Below are positions 1 through 8,818 of a stretch of DNA of 64,000 nt, piece by piece. Every line of letters starts with the position of its first letter. Within the stretch, counting starts at the first letter, position 1. The position numbers and the translations under genes are program-made. The DNA lies in assembly GCF_024347055.1 (NCBI RefSeq), contig NZ_AP024895.1, forward strand, positions 3,286,001 to 3,350,000. Reading direction: 5' to 3'. The notes below the pieces were generated by a model. It did not search any database. It was not told the DNA's origin and was given only the letters and a program-made list of their open reading frames with translations. Source of the stretch: Vibrio porteresiae DSM 19223 (lineage in GTDB: Bacteria > Pseudomonadota > Gammaproteobacteria > Enterobacterales > Vibrionaceae).

Positions 1-27
1 GATACCATAAATCAGTTCATTACTCAT
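1..27 (-). CDS. rlmB: RlmB, 23S rRNA 2'-O-ribose methyltransferase (first 9 codons only)
   Basis: Only the start of the gene is in the window, and it continues past the left edge. The nine visible codons translate to MSNELIYGI, which matches the N-terminus of RlmB (E. coli begins MSEMIYGI). The ATG lies 7 bases after the rnr stop codon and follows an AGG-containing ribosome binding site, so it is co-transcribed with rnr. The rnr-rlmB order is conserved in gamma-proteobacteria. RlmB methylates the ribose of G2251 (E. coli numbering) in the peptidyl-transferase region of 23S rRNA. The call rests on nine residues plus synteny. Confidence 0.8.
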
Positions 28-34
28 CGTTTAC

Positions 35-2497
35 CTATTTCTTCTGTTTTTCTTTGCTCACTTTTTTACGAGCTTTATCTTTGCGAGATTTTTGCGCTTT
101 AGTTTTGTTGCGCTTGCGAGCTGGTTTTCCTTCTTCAGGTCCTTTGCTTGGTTCAACCAAAGGAATAGCGCCCTTACTTTGCGCTGCAGGTGCTTTTTTA
201 CCAGTCGCGTTCGATTTTTTATCTCGTGCTTTAGTACGAGCTTCTTCTGCACGTTTTTTAGCAGTTTTACCTCGGCCGCGTACTTTACGACTTGTTTCGA
301 CTAATGCAAAGTCAATTTGGCGATCATCAAGATTCACCGCTTGGACTTTGACTTTCACCACATCGCCTAAGCGATAGATAGCGCCAAAAGATTCGCCGAT
401 AAGACGTTGACCTAGAGGATCAAATTGGTAGTAGTCATTATCTAGTGTAGAAATATGCACCAAACCATCGATGTGCAGTTCGGTTAAGCGAACGAAGAAA
501 CCAAAGCCAGTGACATTCGCAATCACCCCTTCAAGAATCTCACCAACGTGGTCTTGCATGTATTCACATTTCAACCAGTCAGACACTTCACGGGTCGCAT
601 CATCGGCACGACGTTCGGTCATTGAGCACTGCTCACCATAGAAGTCCATATCATCAAAGGAGTAATGATAACCACCGGTTGGAGTCCAGCGATCCTGATG
701 CTTACCATGTTCTTTGGCGATTAAATACTTAATCGCACGATGCAACAACAAGTCAGGATAACGACGAATTGGTGAAGTAAAGTGCGCATAGCGTTTCAAG
801 GCCAAGCCAAAGTGACCGCAGTTATCCGCACTATAAACCGCTTGCTTCATTGAACGCAGCAACATGGTCTGAATTAGCTCTTTGTCCGGACGTTCAACCA
901 CTTGTTGCATCAATAAAACGTAGTCGGTTGGAGAAGGCTCAAGCCCACCACCCAAGTTCAGACCGAGTTCGCCGAGGAAGTCACGAAAGCCCATCAGACG
1001 TTCTTCTCCAGGAGTTTCGTGAATACGATACAACGATGGCTCTTTCGCTTTTTCAACTAATGATGCTGACGCGATGTTAGCCAAGATCATACACTCTTCA
1101 ATGATCTTGTGAGCATCGTTACGCACCAATGGTTCAATGCGTTCAATCTTACGATTAGCATTGAAGATAAATTTGGTTTCAACAGTTTCAAATTCAATGG
1201 CACCACGGACTTCACGAGCCTGTTTCAACACGTGATACATCTTGTACAACTCTTCTAGATGCGGCACTAATGGAGCATAACGCTCACGCAGCTCTTCATC
1301 ACCATTAAGAACATCAGCAACTTTGTTATACGTCAGACGAGCATGTGAGTTCATCACTGCTTCGTAGTGCTTGTAACCTGAAAGTTTACCTGTAGACGAT
1401 ATGGTCATTTCACACACCATACACAAGCGATCCACTTGTGGGTTCAATGAACATAAGCCGTTAGATAATACTTCCGGTAGCATAGGAACAACTTGTGATG
1501 GGAAGTACACTGAGTTACCACGGACGATGGCTTCTTTATCTAAAGCAGAATCAGGACGCACGTAGTAGCTCACATCAGCAATGGCAACCCATAAGCGCCA
1601 GCCGCCACCTTTCTTCGCTTCACAGTAAACAGCATCGTCAAAATCGCGCGCATCTTCACCATCGATGGTCACTAGCGGCAAAGCACGCAAATCAATGCGC
1701 CCTTTCTTCGCTTCTTCAGGCACTTCTTCACTAAAATTCTTGATCTGTTTTTCCACATCATGAGGCCATTCATGTGGAATTTGATGAGTGCGAATCGCGA
1801 TTTGAGTTTCCATCCCAGGAGCCATGTTTTCACCTAGAACTTCAACAACTTTCCCCATCATGCCGCGGTTGCGTGTACCACGATCAGTGATTTCGATGAC
1901 CACAACGTTACCCATACGAGCGCCGCCACGCAGTTCGTTAGGGATGAGAATATCTTGATGAATACGAGAATCATCAGGCACGACGTATGAATAGCCTTGT
2001 TCAAAGAAGAAACGACCGACAATTTGTGTTTTTCTCTCTTCGAGAATACGGACCAATCTTCCCTCTTTTCTTCCTCTTTTGTCCGTACCTGCTGGCTGCA
2101 CCAATACGTAATCACCGTGAATAATGGTACGCATCTGGTGATGAGGTAACAGAATATCAGCATCTTTGCCTAGACTACCTTCAGGGCGAACCCATCCGTG
2201 ACCATCGCGGTGACCAATGACATATCCTTTAATTAGCTCAAGCTTTTCTGGCAACGCGTAGCATTGGCGGCGGGTGAATACCAACTGACCATCACGTTCC
2301 ATCGCACGCAAACGGCGACGTAAACCTTCGTACTGGTCTTCGCCCTTGAGTTGTAATGCTTCAAACAGATCATTACGGTTCATCGGGACATTGGCTTGTT
2401 TTAGAAAATCTAAGATAAATTCCCGGCTGGGAATGGGATTTTCATAATTCTGCGATTCGCGCTCGGCAAAAGGATCGTTATTGATATTCTCTGACAT
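35..2497 (-). CDS. rnr: Ribonuclease R (3'-5' exoribonuclease)
   Basis: RNase R, 820 aa, about the usual length. It degrades structured RNA from the 3' end and takes part in mRNA and rRNA quality control and trans-translation. Visible domains are an N-terminal winged-helix region (about 25-90), two cold-shock-like domains (about 90-250), the RNB catalytic domain (about 265-600) with the acidic metal site DGEDARDFDDA at 279-289, an S1 domain (about 645-730), and a very Lys/Arg-rich tail from about 735. The basic tail is what separates RNase R from RNase II. The ATG at 2497 is preceded by AGG at proper spacing. It is followed at 7 bases by rlmB, so the two form an operon. The small ORFs on the other strand over the tail are composition shadows. 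Confidence 0.97.
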   Translation of the reverse strand: MSENINNDPFAERESQNYENPIPSREFILDFLKQANVPMNRNDLFEALQLKGEDQYEGLRRRLRAMERDGQLVFTRRQCYALPEKLELIKGYVIGHRDGHGWVRPEGSLGKDADILLPHHQMRTIIHGDYVLVQPAGTDKRGRKEGRLVRILEERKTQIVGRFFFEQGYSYVVPDDSRIHQDILIPNELRGGARMGNVVVIEITDRGTRNRGMMGKVVEVLGENMAPGMETQIAIRTHQIPHEWPHDVEKQIKNFSEEVPEEAKKGRIDLRALPLVTIDGEDARDFDDAVYCEAKKGGGWRLWVAIADVSYYVRPDSALDKEAIVRGNSVYFPSQVVPMLPEVLSNGLCSLNPQVDRLCMVCEMTISSTGKLSGYKHYEAVMNSHARLTYNKVADVLNGDEELRERYAPLVPHLEELYKMYHVLKQAREVRGAIEFETVETKFIFNANRKIERIEPLVRNDAHKIIEECMILANIASASLVEKAKEPSLYRIHETPGEERLMGFRDFLGELGLNLGGGLEPSPTDYVLLMQQVVERPDKELIQTMLLRSMKQAVYSADNCGHFGLALKRYAHFTSPIRRYPDLLLHRAIKYLIAKEHGKHQDRWTPTGGYHYSFDDMDFYGEQCSMTERRADDATREVSDWLKCEYMQDHVGEILEGVIANVTGFGFFVRLTELHIDGLVHISTLDNDYYQFDPLGQRLIGESFGAIYRLGDVVKVKVQAVNLDDRQIDFALVETSRKVRGRGKTAKKRAEEARTKARDKKSNATGKKAPAAQSKGAIPLVEPSKGPEEGKPARKRNKTKAQKSRKDKARKKVSKEKQKK

Positions 2498-2726
2498 TAA
2501 AAGGCCTAATTGTGATCATAAAGGGAAGAATCTGACCTAAGTATATCTAAGTCCATGACTAAGCTACAGCGAAGAGGGGAAAAAGCTTTAAGTATCGGGT
2601 AAATCTTGCGTAAAGTTCCCATTACTTTTCACCGAATTCACTTTCGTCTTGCACAATGATTGCAACTTCATGTTGCTGCTCTATGATGACTCCTCTGTAT
2701 TTTTTCGCACGATAGGAAATCACCAT

Positions 2727-4130
2727 ATGCGCTTTTCACCTGCGGTACTGCTTGCCGCAATGTCGGGAATAATCTCCACCAGTTGTTGGTCTGCAGCCAA
2801 TGCCGATTTAGTACTCACCAACGGCTATGTGTTGACAATGAATCAAGATAAGACCGTCTATCCACACGGCACCGTTGTGATTAAAGGAAATAAAATCATC
2901 GCGGTTGGCGATAAAAGCTTAGCAACGCAATATCAAGCCAAACAAACCATGGATGTTGATGGTGACATCATCATGCCAGGGCTCATCAATACCCATACTC
3001 ACGTTTCTATGACCGTGTTTCGCTCCCTAGCCGATGATGTACCAGATCGACTGCACCGTTATATCTTTCCCCTAGAAGCCAAATTGGTTTCCCGCGATAT
3101 GGTGCGAATTGGCGCTAACTTAGGTAACGTTGAGATGGTGAAAGGCGGTGTTACTACTTATGCCGACATGTATTATTTCGAAGATGAAGTGGCCAAAACC
3201 GTCGACAAAATTGGTATGCGTGCAGTCCTAGGTGAAAGCGTCATTAAATTCCCGGTCGCAGATGCAAAAAATGCCGATGAAGGCATTAACTATGCGCTGA
3301 AGTTTATTAACGAATATCGTAACCATCCTCGTATTACGCCAGCTTTTGCTCCGCATGCGCCTTATACCAATACCACTGAAACGCTGCAAAAGGTCGCTAA
3401 GCTATCCGAGCAAGAGAACGTTCCAGTTCTGATTCACTTGGCAGAAACGGACCGAGAACAGCAAGTCATCGCAGAACGCTCTAACGGCCTAAGTCCAGTG
3501 CAATATATGAAATCGATCGGTGCTCTAAATTCACATGTTGTCGCTGCTCATATGATTTTGGTCGATGACAAAGATATCGAAACAGCCAAACAAGCGGATA
3601 TTGGTGTTGCCCATAACATGAGCGCAAACATCAAAGCAGCTAAAGGCGTTGCACCAGCCCTAAAAATGTATGACCAAGGGTTGCGTATTGGTTTAGGTAC
3701 CGACGGGCCAATGTCTGGCAATACGTTAAGCATTATTGATGAACTGAACCAAGTCGCCAAAGTGCACAAGTTGGTCAATCACGACCGTGCTGCGATGCCA
3801 CCTATCAAAGTCGTTGATATGGCGACAATGGGCGGTGCACGAGCCCTGCACATGGAAGATAAAATTGGTTCTTTGGAAATTGGAAAATTAGCAGACCTCA
3901 TTGTTATTGATACTAAAGCACCCAATATGGTGCCTATGTACAATCCTTATTCTGCTCTGGTCTATTCCGCCAATTCTGCCAACGTAAAAGATTCGATTGT
4001 CGACGGCAAACTGATTATGAAAGATCGCGTCATGCTAACAGTCGATGAGGATCAAATCCGTAAAGAAGCGTTAGACTACACTGAGATCGTTAAAGACACC
4101 GTGATTAAATCCGGCGAAAAAGTGTTGTAA
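2727..4130 (+). CDS. Exported metal-dependent amidohydrolase (MTA/SAH deaminase-like)
   Basis: A 467-aa member of the amidohydrolase superfamily, in the branch with cytosine deaminase, TrzA/AtzA and 5-methylthioadenosine/S-adenosylhomocysteine deaminase. Metal-site motifs are visible: NTHTH (H90, H92), a later His in FAPHAPYT, His-Glu in IHLAETDR, and the late Asp in GLGTDGPMSGN. These suggest hydrolysis or deamination of a nucleobase, nucleoside or triazine-like ring, but the substrate cannot be read from sequence. The ATG at 2727 is preferred to the upstream TTG at 2649: it has AGGAA 8 bases before it and begins a signal peptide (MRFSPAVLLAAMSG..., likely cleaved after ANA at residue 26). 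A Cys at 20 lies in a poor lipobox context. Most relatives are cytoplasmic, so predicted export is unusual. It is divergent from rnr and upstream of mdlAB. Confidence 0.85.
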   Translation: MRFSPAVLLAAMSGIISTSCWSAANADLVLTNGYVLTMNQDKTVYPHGTVVIKGNKIIAVGDKSLATQYQAKQTMDVDGDIIMPGLINTHTHVSMTVFRSLADDVPDRLHRYIFPLEAKLVSRDMVRIGANLGNVEMVKGGVTTYADMYYFEDEVAKTVDKIGMRAVLGESVIKFPVADAKNADEGINYALKFINEYRNHPRITPAFAPHAPYTNTTETLQKVAKLSEQENVPVLIHLAETDREQQVIAERSNGLSPVQYMKSIGALNSHVVAAHMILVDDKDIETAKQADIGVAHNMSANIKAAKGVAPALKMYDQGLRIGLGTDGPMSGNTLSIIDELNQVAKVHKLVNHDRAAMPPIKVVDMATMGGARALHMEDKIGSLEIGKLADLIVIDTKAPNMVPMYNPYSALVYSANSANVKDSIVDGKLIMKDRVMLTVDEDQIRKEALDYTEIVKDTVIKSGEKVL

Positions 4131-4140
4131 TACCCTTTTA

Positions 4141-4174
4141 TTCAAGCGCTTGACGTAACATCCAGGCGCTTGAA
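4141..4174 (+). terminator. Hairpin after the amidohydrolase gene
   Basis: A perfect 9-bp inverted repeat, TTCAAGCGC at 4141-4149 and GCGCTTGAA at 4166-4174, starts 10 bases after the stop codon. There is no T-run after it, so it is a weak terminator or an mRNA 3'-end stabilising hairpin. Confidence 0.45.
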
Positions 4175-4287
4175 TCTTCAACTCATCATCTGTCTTCATA
4201 ACTTCTAGCATTTTTTGATGGCGCCGAGTGCCTAGCTGCTTTTTCAATCACAAGATAGAATAAGGGCTCATCAACGGGAAACTTTTC

Positions 4288-6030
4288 ATGCAATTATTTT
4301 ATCGTTTAGGCTGGTTCTTCCGCCGCTATTGGTACACCTACAGTTTGGCGTTACTGATGCTATTCTCTGTGGGCCTAATTAATATGGCCATTCCTTGGAT
4401 CATCGGCCAATCCATCGACCAGATGCTGACGACCAAAAGCATGGAGAATGCAGAGCAATTTCTATGGCTATTAGTGATAGGCGCAATTGCTGTCTATCTA
4501 TTACGTTATGGTTGGCGTCGTATGCTGTTTGGTACCTCTTATCGCCTAGGCAACCAACTTCGTGAGCAGTATTACCAACGCCTCACCAAACAAGGTCAAG
4601 CGTTTTACAGTCAGCACTCCACTGGCGATCTCATGGCTCGCGCCACCAACGATATCGATGCGGTTGAAACTGCTGCCGGTGAAGGGATTTTGTCGGGTTT
4701 CGATGGCATGCTGACCTTTATTCTCGTGCTGATCATGATGTTTGTGTTTATCGATTGGCGATTAGCAGCCCTAGCTCTGCTGCCTTTTCCTTTTATGGGT
4801 TATAGCTTCTATCGCTTATCAGGAACCATTCATCGTCAATTTAAAGACACGCTCGATAAGTTCTCTACTTTAAATGATCAAACCCAGCAGGCGATGGTTG
4901 GGATGCGGATGATCAAATCAATGGGACGAGAAACCATTGAAGTTCAGCAATTTAACGCAATTGCTGAACAAGCAGCAGAAAGTAATTATCATGTAAACCG
5001 CTCAGAAGCGAAGTTCGACCCGATCATTCAAATCAGCTTAGGCGCAGCTATGCTAATTACCTTGCTTGTTGGTGGTTGGCAAATTCATGAAGGTATGCTC
5101 ACTGTTGGTCAACTCACCAGTTTTACCCTCTACCTATCAGAACTGATTTGGCCAATGTTTGCCTTTGGTTGGCTAATGAATATTTTACAGCGTGGTAATG
5201 CGGCTATTGGACGTTTACACGAGTTAATTAGCCTCCCCGACTCCATCCAAGATACGGGAACAGAGCTTCCTCAAGGATATGCAATTCACATTGATGGGCT
5301 CACATTTCATTACCCACAGAGCACTCAACCAAGCTTAAAAGAGGTTCATCTTTCGATACCAGAGCATCATGTGATGGGGATTGCTGGTGTTACCGGTTCA
5401 GGGAAAAGTACGCTGCTACAGCTACTCATGCGCTATTGGGAAACTGATAATGAGTGCATTCAACTTGGAGGTTACCCGATTAACCAGTTACGTCTAACGG
5501 AACTACGCGCTCAATTTGCTTATGTTCCCCAAGATTCGTTTTTGTTCAGTACCTCAATTTTGGAAAACATTCGCATGGGAAAATCGCACGCGAGTGATGA
5601 AGAGGTATATCAAGCTGCGCGATTAGCCGCTATTCATGATGACATTCTACAGTTCCCTGAAGGGTATCAAACCCTTGTCGGTGAGCGTGGTGTTACCCTA
5701 TCTGGCGGTCAGCGACAACGTGTTGCAATAGCGCGCGCGCTGATCAGTGAAGCTCCGATTTTAATCTTGGATGACGCACTATCTGCCGTAGATGTTCAGA
5801 CGGAAAAAACCATATTGCAGCACCTGCGCGAGCGCCGTTCACAAACCGTACTGATCGTCAGCCATCGTCTTTCTGCGATTGAGCATGCCGATCAGATCAT
5901 CGTGCTCTCCCATGGAGCGATTAGTGAACGCGGTACTCATCAACAACTGATTCAACAAGACGGCTGGTATGCAAGAATGGCCGCCTATCAACAAATGGAA
6001 CAAGCGCTGGAAGAGAACGAGCATGAGTAA
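4288..6030 (+). CDS. mdlA: ABC exporter half-transporter, MdlA-like
   Basis: A 580-aa half-size ABC exporter: about six membrane segments in residues 1-310, then a nucleotide-binding domain. Walker A is GVTGSGKST, the signature is LSGGQRQR and Walker B is ILILDDALSAVD. It resembles E. coli MdlA along its length (SGDLMARATNDID-type region, AGEG, HDDIL..FPEGYQTLVGERGV). The Walker B end is DD where the catalytic Glu is expected, as in E. coli MdlA, which implies a degenerate ATP site. GGGA stands 9 bases before the ATG. The gene overlaps mdlB by 8 bases, so the two are translationally coupled and should form a heterodimer in the inner membrane. The substrate is unknown; 'multidrug' is a family label only. 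Confidence 0.88.
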   Translation: MQLFYRLGWFFRRYWYTYSLALLMLFSVGLINMAIPWIIGQSIDQMLTTKSMENAEQFLWLLVIGAIAVYLLRYGWRRMLFGTSYRLGNQLREQYYQRLTKQGQAFYSQHSTGDLMARATNDIDAVETAAGEGILSGFDGMLTFILVLIMMFVFIDWRLAALALLPFPFMGYSFYRLSGTIHRQFKDTLDKFSTLNDQTQQAMVGMRMIKSMGRETIEVQQFNAIAEQAAESNYHVNRSEAKFDPIIQISLGAAMLITLLVGGWQIHEGMLTVGQLTSFTLYLSELIWPMFAFGWLMNILQRGNAAIGRLHELISLPDSIQDTGTELPQGYAIHIDGLTFHYPQSTQPSLKEVHLSIPEHHVMGIAGVTGSGKSTLLQLLMRYWETDNECIQLGGYPINQLRLTELRAQFAYVPQDSFLFSTSILENIRMGKSHASDEEVYQAARLAAIHDDILQFPEGYQTLVGERGVTLSGGQRQRVAIARALISEAPILILDDALSAVDVQTEKTILQHLRERRSQTVLIVSHRLSAIEHADQIIVLSHGAISERGTHQQLIQQDGWYARMAAYQQMEQALEENEHE

Positions 6031-7810
6031 TTCCCCTACACCTGAAAGCAAAGTGAGCAATGCGGGTTCTTTTAAAATGCTGATGGGCTACGTGTTTGCA
6101 GATCGTCCTCGCTTAATTAAGGCATTGTTATTGGTCGTCTTTGCTACGGCACTTGATGTGATTGGCCCAATGCTAGGTAAGGTGTTCATCGACCGCTTTA
6201 TCATGCCAGACCATTATCCACTGTGGCCAATTGTTGGCATAGTCGCGCTTTACGCGACCGCTATTTTGCTTGGTACTTACCTCAAGTATCAACAGACGAT
6301 GAAATTTGTCGATATTGCCCTGAATGCGGTTTTAGATATTCGTAAACGTATCTTTGCGCATGTATTGCGCTTACCAATGGCCTTTTTTGATTACGCACGA
6401 ACAGGGCAACTGGTCAGTCGTATCACCAACGATACTGAATCGATCAAAGACATCTACGTCCAATTTTTATCCAAGGTCCTCTCGAGCATCATTATGTTGA
6501 TCGGGATCCTCACTGCGATGGCGATCTTAGATGTGCATTTGATGTTGATCGCGCTAGCGCTGATCCCAGCGATTGTCGTGATGATCTATCTCTACCAACG
6601 CTTTAGTGGTCAGATCGTGGCCGATAGTCGCCAATACCGTTCCGATATAAACGCAACGATCAGTGAATCGATTGGGGGGATGGCGGTTATCCAAGCCACC
6701 AATCAACAGCAGGCAAAACTCGCCCAATTTGACTCGGTTAATGCGGGTTACTACAAAACTCGTTTGCAAACCGTCACTATCGGCTCTTTCCTGCTGCGCC
6801 CTGCGATTAACCTGCTCAGTATCCTAGTGTTGGCCGGCGTAGTATGGTTTTTTGGCCTCAAGGTGGTTAATGGTTTTACTGAAATCGGGGTGTTGTATGC
6901 TTATCTTAACTATTTGGGTCGTTTCACCGAGCCTTTAGTGGAAATAACTCAGCGTTTCAGTCTCTATCAACAGGCGATGGTTGCGGGCGATCGCGTCTTT
7001 CAACTGTTTCAAGAGCCGACCATGGCATCGGAACATGGTACTCAGAATCGTATTGAGCAAGGCCAGCTATCTTTGCGTGATGTGAACTTCCATTACCAAG
7101 CAGATAAACCCATTCTCAAAGGGATTAATGTTGATATTGCAGCTGGGCAGTTTTTTGCCGTCGTTGGACATACAGGTAGTGGTAAAAGCACCTTGTTAAG
7201 CCTGCTGCTTAACTTCTATCAACCACAATCTGGGTCAATTACTATCGATGGTCATCAGCTCGATGAGTATCACCACGATGTGCTACGCCAAGGGGTAGGA
7301 TTCATTCCGCAAGAGCCGTTTATTCTCGCTTCAACCCTATTTGATAACATTGACATGGGACGAGGTCTATCCATGGATGCGGTGCAAGATGCCGCTCGTA
7401 AAGCGCACTTACATGAAGTGATCATGGAGATGAGCGAGGGCTATCAAACCCAACTTGGTGAAGGTGGGATGCGTCTTTCCACAGGTCAAAGGCAGCAGCT
7501 GATCATCGCTCGCGCTTTAGCTGGCTCACCGAAGATCTTGTTACTTGATGAGGCGACCGCCAACGTCGATAGTGAGACAGAACAAGTGGTGCAAAAAGCG
7601 CTCAGTCAATTACAGGGAAAAGTGACGATGATTGTCGTCGCGCACCGTCTATCGACGATCCGACAAGCAGATCAAATATTGGTACTGGATAAAGGGAAGT
7701 TGATTGAACAGGGCAATCACGAGCAGCTAATGGCAATCGACCATGGCCGCTATAAAGCGATGTATCTATTACAGCAACAAGAGCAGAAGGTAGTTCAAGC
7801 TCAAGAGTAA
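6023..7810 (+). CDS. mdlB: ABC exporter half-transporter, MdlB-like
   Basis: The partner of the preceding gene: 595 aa, against 593 in E. coli MdlB. Membrane segments occupy about residues 20-320. The nucleotide-binding domain has Walker A GHTGSGKST, a non-canonical signature LSTGQRQQ and a full Walker B LLLDEATANVD with the catalytic Glu. This complements the DD of MdlA, so in the dimer one ATP site is canonical and one is degenerate. The start is the ATG at 6023, inside the mdlA stop region (ATGAGTAA), with GGAAGAGAA upstream. An in-frame ATG at 5969 would add 18 residues deep inside mdlA and is not preferred. Confidence 0.88.
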   Translation: MSNSPTPESKVSNAGSFKMLMGYVFADRPRLIKALLLVVFATALDVIGPMLGKVFIDRFIMPDHYPLWPIVGIVALYATAILLGTYLKYQQTMKFVDIALNAVLDIRKRIFAHVLRLPMAFFDYARTGQLVSRITNDTESIKDIYVQFLSKVLSSIIMLIGILTAMAILDVHLMLIALALIPAIVVMIYLYQRFSGQIVADSRQYRSDINATISESIGGMAVIQATNQQQAKLAQFDSVNAGYYKTRLQTVTIGSFLLRPAINLLSILVLAGVVWFFGLKVVNGFTEIGVLYAYLNYLGRFTEPLVEITQRFSLYQQAMVAGDRVFQLFQEPTMASEHGTQNRIEQGQLSLRDVNFHYQADKPILKGINVDIAAGQFFAVVGHTGSGKSTLLSLLLNFYQPQSGSITIDGHQLDEYHHDVLRQGVGFIPQEPFILASTLFDNIDMGRGLSMDAVQDAARKAHLHEVIMEMSEGYQTQLGEGGMRLSTGQRQQLIIARALAGSPKILLLDEATANVDSETEQVVQKALSQLQGKVTMIVVAHRLSTIRQADQILVLDKGKLIEQGNHEQLMAIDHGRYKAMYLLQQQEQKVVQAQE

Positions 7811-7838
7811 TCGGTTTTCAATACGGTGAGCTTAACTT

Positions 7839-7866
7839 TGGTAGCCAGAGAATACTTTGGCTACCA
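7839..7866. terminator. Inverted repeat between mdlB and motX
   Basis: TGGTAGCCA (7839-7847) pairs with TGGCTACCA (7858-7866). The second arm contains the motX stop codon. The convergent genes mdlB and motX meet here. There is no T-run on either side, so terminator activity is uncertain. Confidence 0.4.
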
Positions 7867-8505
7867 GTAGGTCTCTTTACGTTTGGCGCGAGCAATAATG
7901 TTTTCCGGCATGCGCTGCGCTAACCCTTCTCGTAATAAGGCAATGCGTTTGTGTTGGCGCTGATCTGCCGTAACTGAGTTATAAAGCCAGCGATAAGCAT
8001 CTTCATAATCCAACGGGCTACCGTAGTCTCTTAACAATAGCTCGGCTAACTGAATGCGAGCATTGAGATCGCCCATTCCCGCCGCTTCACGTAGATAAGG
8101 AATCGCTCGTTCTCGATCCTGCTGCACAAAAGTACCATGAGCATAGTAAGAACCAATGCGCTCTAAAGCCGATGGCAACCCCTGATGAGCCGCACTTTCA
8201 ATATAGTAAAGCCCCAGCTCCACATCCTGATTGACGCACACACCCCAAGTCAGCATGTCACCGTAGAGAAACTCATAAGAAGGCAAATTAACACGAGTCG
8301 CGCGCGCAACGATATCTTCCACTAACTGGCATTTATCCGCTTTGACACGTTCCAAATGTTTGTTTTGCTCAATCAGTTTAATGAGCTCAGATTCGCTGTA
8401 AATCGGCACTGGCTCTCCGACATCTGTCACCTCCTCCGCTTTAGCAAAAGACACAGATGCATGAAGAATCAATAACAGCGACGCTGCGATCGTTCGTAGC
8501 TTCAT
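7861..8505 (-). CDS. motX: MotX, sodium-driven polar flagellar motor protein
   Basis: A 214-aa periplasmic protein with Sel1-like repeats. MotX is part of the T ring under the basal body of the Vibrio polar flagellum and, with MotY, anchors the PomA/PomB stators. The signal peptide is MKLRTIAASLLLILHASVSFA. Sel1-type helices are seen around residues 85-165 (GLYYIESAAHQGLPSALERIG, then YLREAAGMGDLNARIQLAELL). Two Cys (in KADKCQLV and WGVCVNQ) could form a disulfide. The ATG at 8505 is chosen over a GTG at 8526 because it begins the signal peptide and has AAGAG upstream. It lies next to purA, as in V. cholerae. A sigma-28 promoter is visible upstream, as expected for a late flagellar gene. Confidence 0.88.
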   Translation of the reverse strand: MKLRTIAASLLLILHASVSFAKAEEVTDVGEPVPIYSESELIKLIEQNKHLERVKADKCQLVEDIVARATRVNLPSYEFLYGDMLTWGVCVNQDVELGLYYIESAAHQGLPSALERIGSYYAHGTFVQQDRERAIPYLREAAGMGDLNARIQLAELLLRDYGSPLDYEDAYRWLYNSVTADQRQHKRIALLREGLAQRMPENIIARAKRKETYW

Positions 8506-8577
8506 TGCTGTACTCTTATCTAACACTTAGCCGTCATTTTCTAGCATGCAATGGCACACTGGCTAAACTTGATATTT

Positions 8578-8604
8578 GTATCGACCATTATGCCTATCTC
8601 TTTA
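8578..8604 (-). promoter_or_regulatory. Sigma-28 (FliA) type promoter of motX
   Basis: Reading on the minus strand, TAAAG (8604-8600) is followed after 14 bases by GTCGATAC (8585-8578). The Vibrio flagellar sigma-28 consensus is about TAAAG-N14-GCCGATAA, so the -35 is exact and the -10 matches 6 of 8. The -10 ends 72 bases before the motX ATG. motX is known to be a sigma-28 class gene in Vibrio. Confidence 0.68.
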
Positions 8605-8770
8605 GGCAAAAGTTGTCGTCACGCGGCAAAACTTTGCCTCCAGATCACACTTATACGCCAGCCTGATTGGAATTAATCGCTTAGATTATGCAACTAAGCA
8701 CAACAAGAATCCCAACCACATTACGTCATCAGCTATGCTATCAATGCGTTTATCTACGAAGTATAGAATA

Positions 8771-8804
8771 AAAAAAAGCCAGCAATCATGCTGGCTTTTT
8801 TTAA
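8771..8804 (-). terminator. Rho-independent terminator of purA
   Basis: GCCAGCA (8778-8784) pairs with TGCTGGC (8789-8795), with a 4-base loop and an A-run and T-run on either side. On the minus strand the stem is followed by seven T, 15 bases after the purA stop. Confidence 0.9.
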
Positions 8805-8818
8805 GAGAATAGACTCAA

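Larger units (their letters stand above)
8506..8818. other. Intergenic region motX-purA
   Basis: A 313-base gap between two minus-strand genes. It holds the motX sigma-28-type promoter (8578-8604) and the purA terminator (8771-8804). The 69-codon plus-strand ORF across 8457-8666 has no ribosome binding site or recognisable family and overlaps motX, so I do not call it. Confidence 0.7.

Noticed and set aside
54..377. Open frames on both strands over the end of rnr
   Set aside because: They are shadows of the Lys-rich tail, which leaves few stop codons in other frames.
2510..2526. TGTGATCATAAAGGG, CRP-like sequence between rnr and the amidohydrolase gene
   Set aside because: Only the left half matches a CRP site; the right half has no TCACA-like sequence.
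2649..2726. N-terminal extension of the amidohydrolase from a TTG codon
   Set aside because: The ATG at 2727 has a good ribosome site and starts a signal peptide; the extension would bury it.
8457..8666. A 69-codon plus-strand ORF between motX and purA
   Set aside because: It overlaps motX antisense and runs across the motX promoter, with no Shine-Dalgarno sequence and no recognisable domain.
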